A stretch of DNA of 11,098 nucleotides from Micromonosporaceae bacterium (GCA_019690055.1 JADGGF010000097.1:1-11098); one strand, 5' to 3'. Counted from the stretch's first letter, positions 1-6,570 are shown. Numbers and translations are program-made. The notes: a model not told the origin generated them from the letters alone.

Positions 1-27
1 GCACTCGGCCGCGACGCCGGTCCGGGG

Positions 28-930
28 TCACCCGCCGGATCGGGCCAGGGTGTCGCAGACGTGCCGCCAGGCGGGTTCGGCGAGCCGGTCGGACAGGACG
101 GTGAAGAGTTCGACGCTGCGACGGCCGGGCCAGTCGGGCGGCAGCAGTGACGGGGGCAGGCCCGGATCGATGTAGGGAATTGTCCGCCAGACATCGATGC
201 CGGTCACGTAGATGCGGAAGGCCTCCGCGGCGGATGGCGGACGATCGGGCAGCAGGGTGCGCATCGCCGCGATGAAGTCGCGGTGGGCGGCCTCGATCGC
301 CGCCAGGTCCCACCACCGGGCCACCGCGTCCTCGATGCGACCCGCGACCCGGGGGAGCTCACTGCGGAACAGCGTGGCGTGGTGGCGGATCCCCAGTTCG
401 TGCAGGATCTCCTCCACCTCGTCGGCGAGGTAGTCGGGGCAGATCCACAGGGCGGGGGCGACGATCCCACAGCCGATCCAGAGCAGGCGCCGGCGGAGTT
501 GGTGGCGCACAGCGCGCTGCTGCTCCGGCAGGGAGAACGAGATGAGACACCAGGGATCGTCGATCGACATGCAGCGGGGGGTGAAGATGCGCCGGTCACC
601 ACGCTGCAGCATGCGGACCGCCCCGGGATGCACCGCGTAGCCGGGGACCCCGTCCCGGCGGGCGGCGACGACGACGGCGCGCTTCTTCAGCCGGGCGATC
701 GCGGTGCGGGTCAACGGTGCGGAGGAGCCGACCTCCTCGGCCAGCCGGACCAGGGCGGCGGTCGACATCCACCCACCGGCCCGGCGCAGGTAGAGACCGA
801 CGATCGTGAGCACCAACGACGCGGCGCTGCCCGGCCGGGACGTCACATCGTCGGTCGCGACGGTCACGTCATTCGTACCGCTGACGTCCTCGCCCTCGAC
901 GGTCACATCGTCAGCCTTGGCGGCGGTCAT
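28..930 (-). CDS. PaaX-family transcriptional regulator, last gene of the kyn operon
   Basis: This 300-residue protein fits the PaaX family, GntR-like winged-helix repressors best known for controlling phenylacetate degradation. The winged-helix region spans about residues 36-100, starting around SAASLVLTIVGLYLRRAGGW and including LTRTAIARLKKRAVV. It is followed by the PaaX core (WCLISFSLPEQQRAVRHQLRRRL, near 127-149, in which the run QQRAVRHQLRRRL resembles family members) and the C-terminal segment ARWWDLAAIEAAHRDF near 204-219. Residues 1-35 are an unusual Asp/Thr/Val-rich tail with repeated DVT units. The ATG at 930 overlaps the kynU stop as ATGA. No good Shine-Dalgarno sequence precedes it, so translation is probably coupled to kynU. 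The reading frame stays open far upstream, but only inside kynU, so the coupled ATG is preferred. Regulation of the kyn operon is inferred from position; the ligand is unknown. Confidence 0.86.
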   Translation of the reverse strand: MTAAKADDVTVEGEDVSGTNDVTVATDDVTSRPGSAASLVLTIVGLYLRRAGGWMSTAALVRLAEEVGSSAPLTRTAIARLKKRAVVVAARRDGVPGYAVHPGAVRMLQRGDRRIFTPRCMSIDDPWCLISFSLPEQQRAVRHQLRRRLLWIGCGIVAPALWICPDYLADEVEEILHELGIRHHATLFRSELPRVAGRIEDAVARWWDLAAIEAAHRDFIAAMRTLLPDRPPSAAEAFRIYVTGIDVWRTIPYIDPGLPPSLLPPDWPGRRSVELFTVLSDRLAEPAWRHVCDTLARSGG

Positions 931-2165
931 CGCAGCACGTTCTGCAGTTCCTCGCCGATCGCGCGCACCCCCACCTCCACCTCGGTGAAGGTGGTGCTCA
1001 ACGGGGACAGCCCGATCCGGATGCCGTCGGGCGCGCGGAAGTCGGGGATCACCCCGCGCTCCCACAGCCGGTCGAGGATGTCCCGGAAGCGGGGATGGGC
1101 GACGGTGACGTGACTGCCCCGCACGCGCTCGTCGGCCGGCGAGGCCAGGGTGGCGCCGAGCGGCAGGACGTACGCCTGCAGCAGCTCTTCGGTGAAGCGG
1201 GTCAGCGCCAACGACTTCTCCCGGATCGCCTGGATGCCGGCGGCCTCGATGAGCTCGAGCATCGACTCCATGGCGAGCATGGCGAAGATCGGCGGCGTGC
1301 CACTGACGAACCGACGGATGTCGTCGGCCGGCTCGTAGGCGTCCTTCATCGCGAACACGTCGGCGGCACCCATCCACCCCCAGATCGGCTGACGCAGCTC
1401 GCGGTGCAGCGACGCGTTGACGTAGGCGATCGCGGGCGAGCCCGGTCCGCCATTGAGGTACTTGTACGAACACCCCACCGCGAGGTCGACGCCGCACTCG
1501 TCGAGCCGCACCGGGATGACGCCGATGCTGTGGCACAGGTCCCACAGCACGTAGGCGCCCACCCGGTGGGCCGTGGCGGTGATGGCGGCCATGTCGGCGA
1601 TCGCGCCCGATCGGTACGCGACGTGGCTGAGCACGACCACCGCCGTCTGCTCCGACACCGCATCGGCCACCTGGTGCGGTTGTACGCCGATGGTGCGGTC
1701 GGTGTGGATCCAGCGGATCGACAGCCCGCGTTCGGCGGCGATGCCCTCGACCACGAAGCGGTCGGTCGGAAAGTTGTCGTCGTCGATGACGATCTCCGTC
1801 CGATCGGGACGGTGGTCGACCGCGGCCCGGATGAGCTTGTAGAGCAGCACGGTCGTGGAGTCGCCGACGAAGGTCTGCCCCGGGGCCGCGCCGAGCAGGG
1901 ACCGTCCGATCCGGTCGCCGAGAACGTACGGCTTGGCCATCCAGGACTCGTCCCAGCGCCGGATCAGGCGCGTGCCCCACTCGTACGTCGTGAAATCGTG
2001 GACGCGAGCGGGGAACGACGCGAGGGGACGGCCGAGCGAGTTTCCGTCCAGATACGACACCACGCCCGGGGCGCGGACGAACCGGCCGGTGAACCGGTGC
2101 AGCGGGTCGGCGCGGTCCAGCTCGGCCGCCCGCGCCGCGAGGTCGAGGTGCTCCGGATGAGCCAT
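927..2165 (-). CDS. kynU: Kynureninase (PLP-dependent)
   Basis: Kynureninase hydrolyses L-kynurenine to anthranilate and L-alanine, or 3-hydroxykynurenine to 3-hydroxyanthranilate. It is a cytosolic fold-type I PLP enzyme. At 412 aa it has the usual family length. Visible family landmarks are YLDGNSLGRPL (38-48), the phosphate-binding GDSTTVLLYK (101-110), DDDNFPTDRF (128-137), the PLP-binding WDLCHSIG with D209 (208-215), and the Schiff-base lysine K235 in CSYKYLNGGPG. Further landmarks are GWMGAADVFAM, RRFVSGTPP and the C-terminal DFRAPDGIRIGLSPL. The ATG at 2165 is preceded by AAGGAGG inside the last codons of kynA, 11 nt upstream, so the two genes are expected to be co-translated. No kynurenine 3-monooxygenase is nearby, which favours the anthranilate branch. 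A role in a biosynthetic route cannot be excluded. Confidence 0.95.
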   Translation of the reverse strand: MAHPEHLDLAARAAELDRADPLHRFTGRFVRAPGVVSYLDGNSLGRPLASFPARVHDFTTYEWGTRLIRRWDESWMAKPYVLGDRIGRSLLGAAPGQTFVGDSTTVLLYKLIRAAVDHRPDRTEIVIDDDNFPTDRFVVEGIAAERGLSIRWIHTDRTIGVQPHQVADAVSEQTAVVVLSHVAYRSGAIADMAAITATAHRVGAYVLWDLCHSIGVIPVRLDECGVDLAVGCSYKYLNGGPGSPAIAYVNASLHRELRQPIWGWMGAADVFAMKDAYEPADDIRRFVSGTPPIFAMLAMESMLELIEAAGIQAIREKSLALTRFTEELLQAYVLPLGATLASPADERVRGSHVTVAHPRFRDILDRLWERGVIPDFRAPDGIRIGLSPLSTTFTEVEVGVRAIGEELQNVLR

Positions 2166-2172
2166 CGTCCGC

Positions 2173-3030
2173 CTATGCCTCCTTGAGTTCGGTGCGGACA
2201 GCGTAGATCTCCGGGAAGAAGGTAAGGTCCAGCGCCCGCTGGAGGAAGTCGACGCCGCTGGAGCCGCCCGTGCCCGTCTTGCGGCCGATCGTGCGGGTGA
2301 CGGTCCTCAGGTGGCGGAAGCGCCAGAGCTGGAAGTTGTCCTCCAGGTCCACCAGCTCCTCGCACGTCTCATAGGCCCGCCAGTGCTCGTGTTCGTTCCG
2401 GTAGATGGTGGTGAAGACCGGGACCAGCTCCGGGGTGAAGACGTGGGCCTTCGTGACGTCCCGCTCCAACACGGCGGCCGGCACGGGGTGACCGTGGCGA
2501 GCCAGGTAGCGCAGGAACTCGTCGTAGAGGCTGGGCCGGTGCAGCTCCTCGCGCAGCATGGCCTGGTTGGCCGGCTCCGCGTCGAAGATCTTGAGCATCT
2601 TCGCGTTCTTGTTGCCCAGCGCGAACTCCACGGCCCGGTACTGGGCCGACTGGAAGCCGGACGCGTTGCCCAACACGCCCCGGAACTGCACGTACTCGGT
2701 CGGCGTCAGCGTGGCCAGCACCGACCACTGCTGGATCAGGGTCTCCTGAATGTGTTTGACCCGGGCCAGGCGCTTGAGGGCCGCTCCCAGGTCGTCCTCG
2801 GCGAGCAGGGTTCGGGCCGAGTCGAGCTCGTGGCGGATGAGCTTGAGCCACAACTCCGCCGTCTGGTGCATGATGATGAACAGCATCTCGTCGTGGTGCG
2901 GCGGCGTGCTCCGGGGATGCTGAGCGCCGAGCACCTGATCCAGCGCCAGATAGGCGCCGTAGCTCATCGTCTTTGACAGATCAGTGACGATGCCTGATTC
3001 GAGCGGCCTCGTGTTCTCCGCGATCGGCAT
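2173..3030 (-). CDS. kynA: Tryptophan 2,3-dioxygenase
   Basis: This haem enzyme oxidatively opens the indole ring of L-tryptophan to N-formylkynurenine, the first step of the kynurenine pathway. The 285-aa protein closely follows the well-studied Xanthomonas enzyme. With the start chosen here, even the residue numbers coincide: F51 and H55 in FIIMHQTAELW, Y113 and R117 in TEYVQFRGVLG, the axial haem ligand H240 in WRFRHLRTV, and T254 in the GTGGSSGV loop. The ATG at 3030 follows a strong GGAGGAGGG ribosome binding site. An in-frame ATG at 3147 would only add an Arg-rich, non-conserved tail. The gene lies 7 bp upstream of kynU and is the first of the kyn operon. The next enzyme of the pathway, kynurenine formamidase, is not in the window. 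Confidence 0.97.
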   Translation of the reverse strand: MPIAENTRPLESGIVTDLSKTMSYGAYLALDQVLGAQHPRSTPPHHDEMLFIIMHQTAELWLKLIRHELDSARTLLAEDDLGAALKRLARVKHIQETLIQQWSVLATLTPTEYVQFRGVLGNASGFQSAQYRAVEFALGNKNAKMLKIFDAEPANQAMLREELHRPSLYDEFLRYLARHGHPVPAAVLERDVTKAHVFTPELVPVFTTIYRNEHEHWRAYETCEELVDLEDNFQLWRFRHLRTVTRTIGRKTGTGGSSGVDFLQRALDLTFFPEIYAVRTELKEA

Positions 3031-3073
3031 GGCGACCCTCCTCCGGCGATACGCACGACGATCGGATCGGGAC

Positions 3074-3107
3074 CGCGTCCGGCGCCTCAGGGGACGCCGG
3101 CGACGCG
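3074..3107 (-). other. GC-rich hairpin in the kynA 5' untranslated region
   Basis: In the minus-strand transcript, CGCGT plus CCGGCG pairs with CGCCGG plus ACGCG around a 10-nt loop, with a 2-nt bulge. That makes 11 base pairs, 44 nt before the kynA start codon. There is no U-tract, so it is not an obvious intrinsic terminator. It could stabilise the leader or affect elongation. No tryptophan-rich leader peptide is visible next to it. In DNA this rich in GC such a structure may be incidental. Confidence 0.3.
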
Positions 3108-3163
3108 CGGACACCGTCGTCGCGCGGCGGCTGCGGTTCACGGGCACCGCAGCTGTGCCGAGG

Positions 3164-3193
3164 AGTATTGCATCATCCTGCCGGTCGTCACAA
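3164..3193 (-). promoter_or_regulatory. Candidate sigma70-type promoter of the kyn operon with overlapping dyad
   Basis: Read on the minus strand, TTGTGA (3193-3188) and AATACT (3169-3164) are separated by 18 bp, each matching 4 of 6 consensus bases. This would give a transcript start near 3157 and a leader of about 125 nt. The element is the most AT-rich stretch of the kyn-cys intergenic region. An inverted repeat, TATTG (3166-3170) and CAATA (3191-3195) separated by 20 bp, covers both hexamers, as expected of an operator. The binding protein could be the PaaX-like regulator of the operon, but that is inference. Confidence 0.4.
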
Positions 3194-3264
3194 TAGCGTC
3201 ATACGCGTCCGGGTGCGGGCGCTGGCCGAGGCGAGGTGGGTGCCGGGTGCGGTGCGGCCGGGCG

Positions 3265-3282
3265 GACCGCGGGGGTGCGGTC
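3265..3282 (-). terminator. Possible hairpin terminator after cysN
   Basis: Directly at the cysN stop codon the transcript contains GACCGC, a 6-nt ACCCCC loop, and GCGGTC: a perfect 6-bp GC stem whose first bases belong to the TGA stop. A second, weaker GC dyad follows. There is no T-tract, as in many actinobacterial stem-loop terminators. It is the only candidate for separating cysHDN from the downstream kyn operon on the same strand. Confidence 0.3.
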
Positions 3283-4615
3283 AGCGGAGCCCGGGCAGCC
3301 TGGCGCCCACCATGCCCGCGGCGAGAGTCGCCCCATCGGATGGATCGATGATAAGGAATGCTCCCGTACGCCGGACGTGGCCGTAGTCGTCGACGGGCAA
3401 CGGCTCGGCCGTGCGCAGGCTCGCCTGGCCGATCTCGTTGAGCGACAGGGACGGCGGTTCCGGCACGACCGTCAGGGTCTGCTCATCGAGCCGGGCCGAC
3501 AGTCCGGTCACGATCGCCGGCGTCACGCGCGTACCGTGCTTGACGAGCACCCGGGCCCCGGTGTGCAACGGCCGGTCGCCCAGCCACGCCAGCGTGGCGT
3601 CGAACTCGTCGGTCACCGTCGGGGCCGAGCCGACCGCGGCGACCAGATCACCGCGAGCGATGTCGATATCGTCGGCCAGGATGAGGGTCACCGACTGGCC
3701 GGCTTGTGCCTCGTCCAGTTCACCATCGGGGGTGTCGATGCGGGCGACGGTGGTGCGCACGCCGGCCGGCAGGACCACGACCTCGTCCCCGGGCCGGACC
3801 GTGCCGGCAGCGACCCGGCCGGCGTAGCCCCGGTAGTCCGGGTACTCGGCGGTGCGGGGGCGGATCACGTACTGCACCGGGAACCGGAACGGCATGTCGT
3901 GCGGCTCCGGCTCGACCGGCACGGTCTCCAGGTGCTCCAGCAACGTCGGGCCCGTGTACCACGGCGTGTGCTCGGAGCGGTCGACGACGTTGTCCCCGTG
4001 CAGCGCCGACACCGGGATGACCCGCACCGCGTCGGGCCGGTAGCCCAGCCCGTCGACGTACGTGGTGAACTCCTTGGCGATGAGCGTGAAGGTCTCCTCG
4101 CTGTATCCGACCAGGTCGATCTTGTTGACGGCCAGGACGAGGTGGGGTACGCCGAGCAGGGCGACCACCGCCGCGTGCCGGCGGGTCTGCTCCACGACGC
4201 CCTTGCGGGCGTCGACCAGCAGCACGGCGAGCTGAGCGGTCGACGCCCCGGTCACCGTGTTGCGGGTGTACTGCACGTGGCCCGGGGTGTCGGCCAGCAC
4301 GAACGAGCGGCGCGGGGTCGCGAAGTAGCGGTACGCGACGTCGATCGTGATGCCCTGCTCCCGCTCTGAGCGCAGTCCGTCGACCAGCAGAGAGAGGTCC
4401 GGAGTGGACAGTCCCTTGTCGACGCTGGCCCGACGGACGTCATCGAGCTGGTCGGCCAGCACCGACTTGGTGTCGTAGAGCAGGCGACCAACCAGGGTGG
4501 ACTTGCCGTCGTCGACGCTGCCCGCCGTGGCCAGGCGCAGCAGGTCCCGGTGGTCGATCAGGTCTCGGTGGTCGATCAGGTCTCGGTGGTCGTACGGGTC
4601 GTCGGACGCCGCCAT
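3281..4615 (-). CDS. cysN: Sulfate adenylyltransferase GTPase subunit (ATP sulfurylase large subunit)
   Basis: CysN is the regulatory GTPase of the CysDN ATP sulfurylase. GTP hydrolysis drives formation of adenosine 5'-phosphosulfate (APS) from sulfate and ATP. The 444-aa protein shows an elongation-factor-like G domain: P-loop GSVDDGKST (32-40), switch I REQGITIDVAYRYF (85-98), DTPGH (109-113) and NKID (164-167). EF-Tu-like beta-barrel domains follow, ending in GAFLIIDPSDGATLAAGM. There is no C-terminal APS kinase, so this is not the CysNC fusion found in mycobacteria. The ATG shares one base with the cysD stop (TGATG), with GGGAGGGG about 8 nt upstream. Residues 9-25 are a DHRDLI hexapeptide repeat encoded by an 18-bp tandem repeat, unlike the usual N-terminus. 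Confidence 0.95.
   Translation of the reverse strand: MAASDDPYDHRDLIDHRDLIDHRDLLRLATAGSVDDGKSTLVGRLLYDTKSVLADQLDDVRRASVDKGLSTPDLSLLVDGLRSEREQGITIDVAYRYFATPRRSFVLADTPGHVQYTRNTVTGASTAQLAVLLVDARKGVVEQTRRHAAVVALLGVPHLVLAVNKIDLVGYSEETFTLIAKEFTTYVDGLGYRPDAVRVIPVSALHGDNVVDRSEHTPWYTGPTLLEHLETVPVEPEPHDMPFRFPVQYVIRPRTAEYPDYRGYAGRVAAGTVRPGDEVVVLPAGVRTTVARIDTPDGELDEAQAGQSVTLILADDIDIARGDLVAAVGSAPTVTDEFDATLAWLGDRPLHTGARVLVKHGTRVTPAIVTGLSARLDEQTLTVVPEPPSLSLNEIGQASLRTAEPLPVDDYGHVRRTGAFLIIDPSDGATLAAGMVGARLPGLR
4541..4594. repeat. Three-copy 18-bp tandem repeat in the cysN 5' end
   Basis: Three adjacent 18-bp units lie at 4541-4558, 4559-4576 and 4577-4594. On the plus strand the central copy reads CAGGTCTCGGTGGTCGAT. 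Copy 1 differs by one base (CCC for CTC) and copy 3 only in its last two bases (GTA for GAT). The unit is a multiple of three, so it adds the hexapeptide DHRDLI in frame, just ahead of the LLRLATAGSVDDGKS core of CysN. The near-identity suggests recent slippage expansion. Confidence 0.9.
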
Positions 4616-5526
4616 CAGAAGTACCCCTCCCGCTTGCGGTCCTCCATCGCCGCGGCGGAGAGCCGGTCGTCCGCGCGGGTGGCGCCCCGTTCGGTGAGCC
4701 GGCTGGCCGACACCTCGGCGATCACCGCCTCGATGTCGGTGGCGTCGGACTCCACGGCCCCGGTGCAGGAGCCGTCGCCGACCGTACGGAACCGGACCAT
4801 CAGCTCCACCACCTCCTCGTCGGGCGCGGGCACGAGCCACGGCCCGGGGGTCAGCCACATCCCGTCCCGGCGCACCACGCGGCGACGGTGCGCGTAGTAG
4901 ATCGACGGAAGTTCGATGCGCTCGCGCGCGATGTAGCGCCACACGTCCAGCTCGGTCCAGTTGGACAGCGGGAACACCCGGACGTGCTCGCCGGGACGGT
5001 GCCGTCCGTTGTAGAGGTCCCACAGCTCCGGCCGCTGGCGGCGGGGCTCCCACTGGCCGAACGTGTTGCGCAGGCTGAAGATCCGTTCCTTGGCCCGGGC
5101 CCGCTCCTCGTCCCGGCGGCCTCCGCCCAGGACCGCGTCGAACCGGTTGGCCGAGATCGCGTCGAGCAGCGGCACGGTCTGCAACGGGTTCCGGGTGCCG
5201 TCGCTGCGTTCGACCAGCCGACCATCGTCGATGTATTCCTGTACGCTGGCCACGACCAGCCGCAGCCCGTACCGCGCGACCGTACGGTCGCGGAACTCGA
5301 TGACCTCGGGGAAGTTGTGGCCCGTGTCCACGTGCAGCAGCGGGAACGGCAGCGGTGCCGGCCAGAACGCCTTGATGGCCAGGTGCAGCAACACGGTCGA
5401 GTCCTTGCCGCCGGAGAACAGGATCACCGGACGGTCGAACTCGCCCGCGACCTCGCGGATGATGTGGATCGCCTCGGACTCCAGGCGGGCCAGGACGTCC
5501 AGGCGGGTGGGTACGGCGAGCGTCAT
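4615..5526 (-). CDS. cysD: Sulfate adenylyltransferase subunit 2 (ATP sulfurylase catalytic subunit)
   Basis: CysD is the catalytic, PP-loop ATP pyrophosphatase-like subunit that makes APS from sulfate and ATP together with CysN. The 303-aa length matches the family. The PP-loop SGGKDST is at residues 38-44. Other family segments are LLHVDTGHNFPEVIEFRD, GGGRRDEERARAKERIFS, PLSNWTELDVWRYI and the characteristic C-terminal ERGATRADDRLSAAAMEDRK ending in GYF. The ATG at 5526 lies 24 nt after the cysH stop, with AGGGA about 11 nt ahead of it. The stop overlaps the cysN start by one base. This is the middle gene of a cysH-cysD-cysN operon. Confidence 0.97.
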   Translation of the reverse strand: MTLAVPTRLDVLARLESEAIHIIREVAGEFDRPVILFSGGKDSTVLLHLAIKAFWPAPLPFPLLHVDTGHNFPEVIEFRDRTVARYGLRLVVASVQEYIDDGRLVERSDGTRNPLQTVPLLDAISANRFDAVLGGGRRDEERARAKERIFSLRNTFGQWEPRRQRPELWDLYNGRHRPGEHVRVFPLSNWTELDVWRYIARERIELPSIYYAHRRRVVRRDGMWLTPGPWLVPAPDEEVVELMVRFRTVGDGSCTGAVESDATDIEAVIAEVSASRLTERGATRADDRLSAAAMEDRKREGYF

Positions 5527-5550
5527 GGCAATTTATCCCTGTACCTCTGG

Positions 5551-6339
5551 CTATCCCTGCGGTTCGGCGGTGGGGACGACCGGTGCGGGTCCGGCCGGCT
5601 GGAGGTCGAGGCGGGGCTGAAGGTCGACACCCTCAAGACCGACGCGGTGCGTCCGGCTGTGCAGGCCGCACTCGGTCTTGGCCAGGCCCGCCCACCGGCC
5701 GCTGCGCGCGCCCTGCCCCGGCAGCGGCTTGCTGGTGCACGGCTCGCAACCGATCGACAGGTATCCCACGCTGACCAGCGGGTTCTGCAGGATCCCCCGC
5801 TGCGCGATGTAGGCGTCGAACTCCTCGTCCGACCAGGCCGCGATCGGGTTCACCTTGACCAGCCCGTTGAGCTCGTCCCACTGCACGATGGGCGTGTTCG
5901 CCCGGGTCGGCGCGTCGACCCGGCGGACGCCGGTGACCCAGGCGTCGTAGCCGGCCAGGACGCGTTGCAGCGGCACCACCTTGCGCAGGTGGCAGCAGCG
6001 GTCGGGGTCGGTCCGGTAGAGCTGGCCGAACTGAGCCTCCTGGTCGGCCACCGTCTGCTCGGCCTCGGCGCTGATGATGCGGACCTCCGGGTACACCACC
6101 GCGACCGCGTCCCGGGTGCCGATGGTCTCGACGAAGTGGTAGCCCGTCTCCAGGAACAGCACGTCGAGGTCGCGCTTGACCTGGTAGGCCAGGTCGATCA
6201 GCACGGCATCCTGCATGTTCGATGCCACGATCCAGCGGTCGCCGAACGTCTCGGCGGTCCAGGCCAGTGCCTCGGCCGCGGTGGCGTCGGCCAGCTCGTG
6301 CTGGGCCTTCTCGGCCAGCATCCGCAGGTGCGTACTCAT
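5551..6339 (-). CDS. cysH: Assimilatory adenylylsulfate (APS) reductase
   Basis: This enzyme reduces APS to sulfite using thioredoxin or a similar donor, feeding cysteine synthesis. The four cysteines of the APS-type 4Fe-4S site are present: C115-C116 in RCCHLRKVVPL, and C198 and C201 in SIGCEPCTSKPL. The catalytic cysteine is C224 in KTECGLH. Substrate-site segments FLETGYHF and GVRRVDAPTR are also visible. The paired CC and CxxC mark it as APS reductase rather than the cluster-free PAPS reductase of enteric bacteria, consistent with the lack of an APS kinase domain here. About 35 Pro/Leu-rich residues follow the catalytic motif with no recognised role. The ATG at 6339 has GAAGGA six nt upstream, and that site lies in a hairpin (see 6342-6384). 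cysH is the first full gene of the cys operon, behind a Cys-rich leader peptide. Confidence 0.95.
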   Translation of the reverse strand: MSTHLRMLAEKAQHELADATAAEALAWTAETFGDRWIVASNMQDAVLIDLAYQVKRDLDVLFLETGYHFVETIGTRDAVAVVYPEVRIISAEAEQTVADQEAQFGQLYRTDPDRCCHLRKVVPLQRVLAGYDAWVTGVRRVDAPTRANTPIVQWDELNGLVKVNPIAAWSDEEFDAYIAQRGILQNPLVSVGYLSIGCEPCTSKPLPGQGARSGRWAGLAKTECGLHSRTHRVGLEGVDLQPRLDLQPAGPAPVVPTAEPQG

Positions 6340-6341
6340 CT

Positions 6342-6384
6342 GGGTCCTTCGGTCGTGACGCTCGCGCGCTCACGGAGAGGACCC
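6342..6384 (-). promoter_or_regulatory. Hairpin occluding the cysH ribosome binding site
   Basis: In the minus-strand transcript GGGTCC (6384-6379) is perfectly complementary to GGACCC (6347-6342), and the inner segments CGTGA (6374-6370) and TCACG (6358-6354) pair as well. The 3' arm overlaps the Shine-Dalgarno GAAGGA and ends two nt before the cysH ATG, so the folded form should hinder initiation. An alternative partner for GGGTC is GACCC at 6446-6442, directly at the stop codon of the upstream leader peptide. This arrangement is what a translational attenuator would need. The pairings are visible; the function is inferred. Confidence 0.5.
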
Positions 6385-6395
6385 GATCGGATCAT

Positions 6396-6422
6396 TCAGC
6401 CGAAGCGCCCGGCGCCGGCTGA
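6396..6422 (-). promoter_or_regulatory. Hairpin between the leader peptide and cysH
   Basis: On the transcript TCAGCCG pairs with CGGCTGA over 7 bp. A further 3 bp (GCG with CGC) extend it inward past a 2-nt TT bulge to a CCGGG loop. It begins 22 nt after the leader stop codon and has no following U-tract. It may be a pause or spacer element of the cysH attenuator. Confidence 0.4.
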
Positions 6423-6444
6423 GTGGACAGACAGTGGCGGCGGG

Positions 6445-6531
6445 TCAGCAGCGACCACACACCGCGCTGCACACGCGACGGTAATCCACGTGGCGACGCA
6501 CCACGAGGAGAACTTCAGTCGCGGTGAACAC
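6445..6531 (-). CDS. Cysteine-rich leader peptide upstream of cysH
   Basis: This 28-codon ORF ends in RRHVDYRRVCSAVCGRC and stop, with Cys at positions 21, 25 and 28. The RRHVD-[LY]-x-RV-x-SA-x-C pattern matches a short actinobacterial peptide family annotated only as putative leader peptide, usually found before sulfur-assimilation or sulfur-uptake genes. In mycobacteria, Cys-codon-rich small ORFs act as cysteine-responsive attenuators. The GTG at 6531 gives the typical dozen residues before RRH. In-frame GTGs at 6504 and 6501 are alternatives, and none has a strong Shine-Dalgarno, so the start is uncertain. The Cys codons lie in a 6-bp hairpin, GCAGCG/CGCTGC (6470-6448), that a translating ribosome would open. 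Probable job: sensing cysteinyl-tRNA supply to set cysHDN expression. Confidence 0.75.
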   Translation of the reverse strand: MFTATEVLLVVRRHVDYRRVCSAVCGRC

Positions 6532-6570
6532 GCGCCCAGCGTGTCACGGGCTGGCCAGGTTGGTCCAGTC

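Noticed and set aside
1095..2186. Long plus-strand open frame opposite kynU
   Set aside because: It is antisense to a clear kynureninase and has the His/Arg/Gly/Val-rich composition typical of shadow frames in GC-rich DNA. No family features.
3031..3147. N-terminal extension of tryptophan dioxygenase from an ATG at 3147
   Set aside because: The added residues are Arg-rich and non-conserved, they overlap the predicted leader and hairpin, and ATG 3030 has a strong ribosome binding site and matches family numbering.
3031..3157. Tryptophan-codon attenuator before kynA
   Set aside because: No small ORF with Trp codons was found in the leader, and the hairpin there has no U-tract.
3236..4369. Plus-strand open frame opposite cysN
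   Set aside because: Antisense shadow of cysN, which has all G-domain motifs.
4541..4594. CRISPR-like or mobile-element repeat
   Set aside because: The units are directly adjacent without spacers, in frame within cysN, and no recombinase or Cas gene is near. It is a simple tandem expansion.
3281..4615. CysN-CysC fusion
   Set aside because: The protein ends after the beta-barrel domains at 444 aa. No APS kinase P-loop domain follows, and the cysH type makes one unnecessary for reduction.
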